Of a stretch of 16,404 nucleotides of DNA, positions 16,049-16,404 are shown piece by piece. Numbering within the stretch: the first letter of the stretch is position 1; the number at the start of each line of letters is the position of its first letter. The stretch is from Rubrivivax sp. GTDB taxonomy: Bacteria > Pseudomonadota > Gammaproteobacteria > Burkholderiales > Burkholderiaceae. Made by a program: the position numbers and the translations under genes. The stretch covers positions 1 through 16,404 of the forward strand of contig JAEUOZ010000059.1 in the NCBI GenBank assembly GCA_016790225.1, given 5' to 3'. A model generated the notes under the pieces. The model ran no database searches and was not told the DNA's origin. It saw nothing but the letters and a program-made list of their open reading frames with translations.

Positions 16049-16404
16049 AGAGGTCGGTTTTGATCTGGGTCCGGCGGCCGGCGTTGCGGCGCAAGCAGCA
16101 GCCAGACGGCGAGCGGCCACAGCAGCGCTTCGAACAGCGGCGCGAGCAAAAATTCCCATCCCGGAAACATTCCGCCGGCGATCATGCGCACGATTAGCGA
16201 CACCAGGTGCGCGGCGAGGAACAGCGGCAGGATCTGCACCGCCTGCGACGGCACGGTGAACCACAGCAGCCGGCGGTGGATCGTCACCGCGAAGAAGGAC
16301 AGCAGCGTGTAGGCCAGCGCGTGCTGGCCGAGCACGGCGCCGTTGTGCACGTCGATCACCAGGCCGAAGGCGAAGGCCAGGCCGACGCCGACGCGCCGCG
16401 GTTG
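16045..16404 (-). CDS. mreD: Rod shape-determining protein MreD, partial (C-terminal 119 residues)
   Basis: Small integral membrane protein of the elongasome. The frame runs open through the right edge, so the N-terminus is outside the window; the visible part starts QPRRVGVGLAFAFGLVIDVH. Hydrophobic helices are seen around LAFAFGLV, LAYTLLSFFAV, VQILPLFLAAHLVSLIV and LFEALLWPLAVWLLL. GLVIDVHNGAVLGQHAL is the characteristic MreD segment. The internal GTG at 16359 is not the true start. Its stop overlaps the mrdA ATG. mreC and mreB are expected further right. Confidence 0.93.
   Translation of the reverse strand, partial: QPRRVGVGLAFAFGLVIDVHNGAVLGQHALAYTLLSFFAVTIHRRLLWFTVPSQAVQILPLFLAAHLVSLIVRMIAGGMFPGWEFLLAPLFEALLWPLAVWLLLAPQRRPPDPDQNRPL

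Noticed and set aside
14339..16063. A 574-codon plus-strand open frame opposite mrdA
   Set aside because: It is a shadow of a fully recognisable PBP2; long antisense frames are normal at this GC content.

Overview
The window looks like the chromosome of a GC-rich betaproteobacterium, most likely order Burkholderiales. This rests on the gene order terC-sucD-sucC-recX-recA, on the protein sequences, and on open shadow frames everywhere, as expected at high GC. Apart from one pilin cut by the left edge and mreD cut by the right edge, all genes appear intact. I see no transposase, tRNA, rRNA, CRISPR or phage gene.

Layout. (1) 1-1740, minus strand: three tandem type IV pilin genes (the leftmost partial). 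Each has its own sigma-54 type -24/-12 promoter, and hairpins sit between the units. (2) 1781-5961, minus strand: a signalling block read as terC, a soluble Ser/Thr kinase, a PP2C phosphatase, an FHA protein, then a metallo-beta-lactamase-fold protein resembling cyclic-nucleotide phosphodiesterases. A U-tailed terminator closes the block just before the pilins. (3) 6137-8269, minus strand: sucC-sucD (succinyl-CoA synthetase) with a strong terminator. (4) 8597-10448, minus strand: recA then recX, behind a promoter overlapped by one good and one near-consensus LexA box. The recA-recX gap is filled with a 12-bp repeat. (5) 10601-12854, plus strand: an OmpR-family response regulator and a TctE/QseC-like sensor kinase, possibly linked by a 30-codon ORF. 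(6) 12864-16404, minus strand: rodA, mrdA (PBP2) and partial mreD, the elongation machinery, joined by 4-bp ATGA overlaps.

How the parts work together. The sigma-54 promoters suggest pilin expression under PilS/PilR-type control; the regulators are not in the window. The kinase, phosphatase and FHA genes form a complete write/erase/read set for phosphothreonine, like the PpkA-PppA-Fha set of type VI secretion, but no secretion genes are present. Whether this set and the phosphodiesterase-like protein act on the neighbouring pili is a hypothesis from position only. The other groups are housekeeping genes: TCA cycle, SOS repair and cell-wall elongation.

Most of the window is conventional. The parts most worth checking are the pilin array with its promoters, the kinase/phosphatase/FHA block (including a DFG-to-DFD change in the kinase), the recA-recX repeat, and the regulator-kinase junction.
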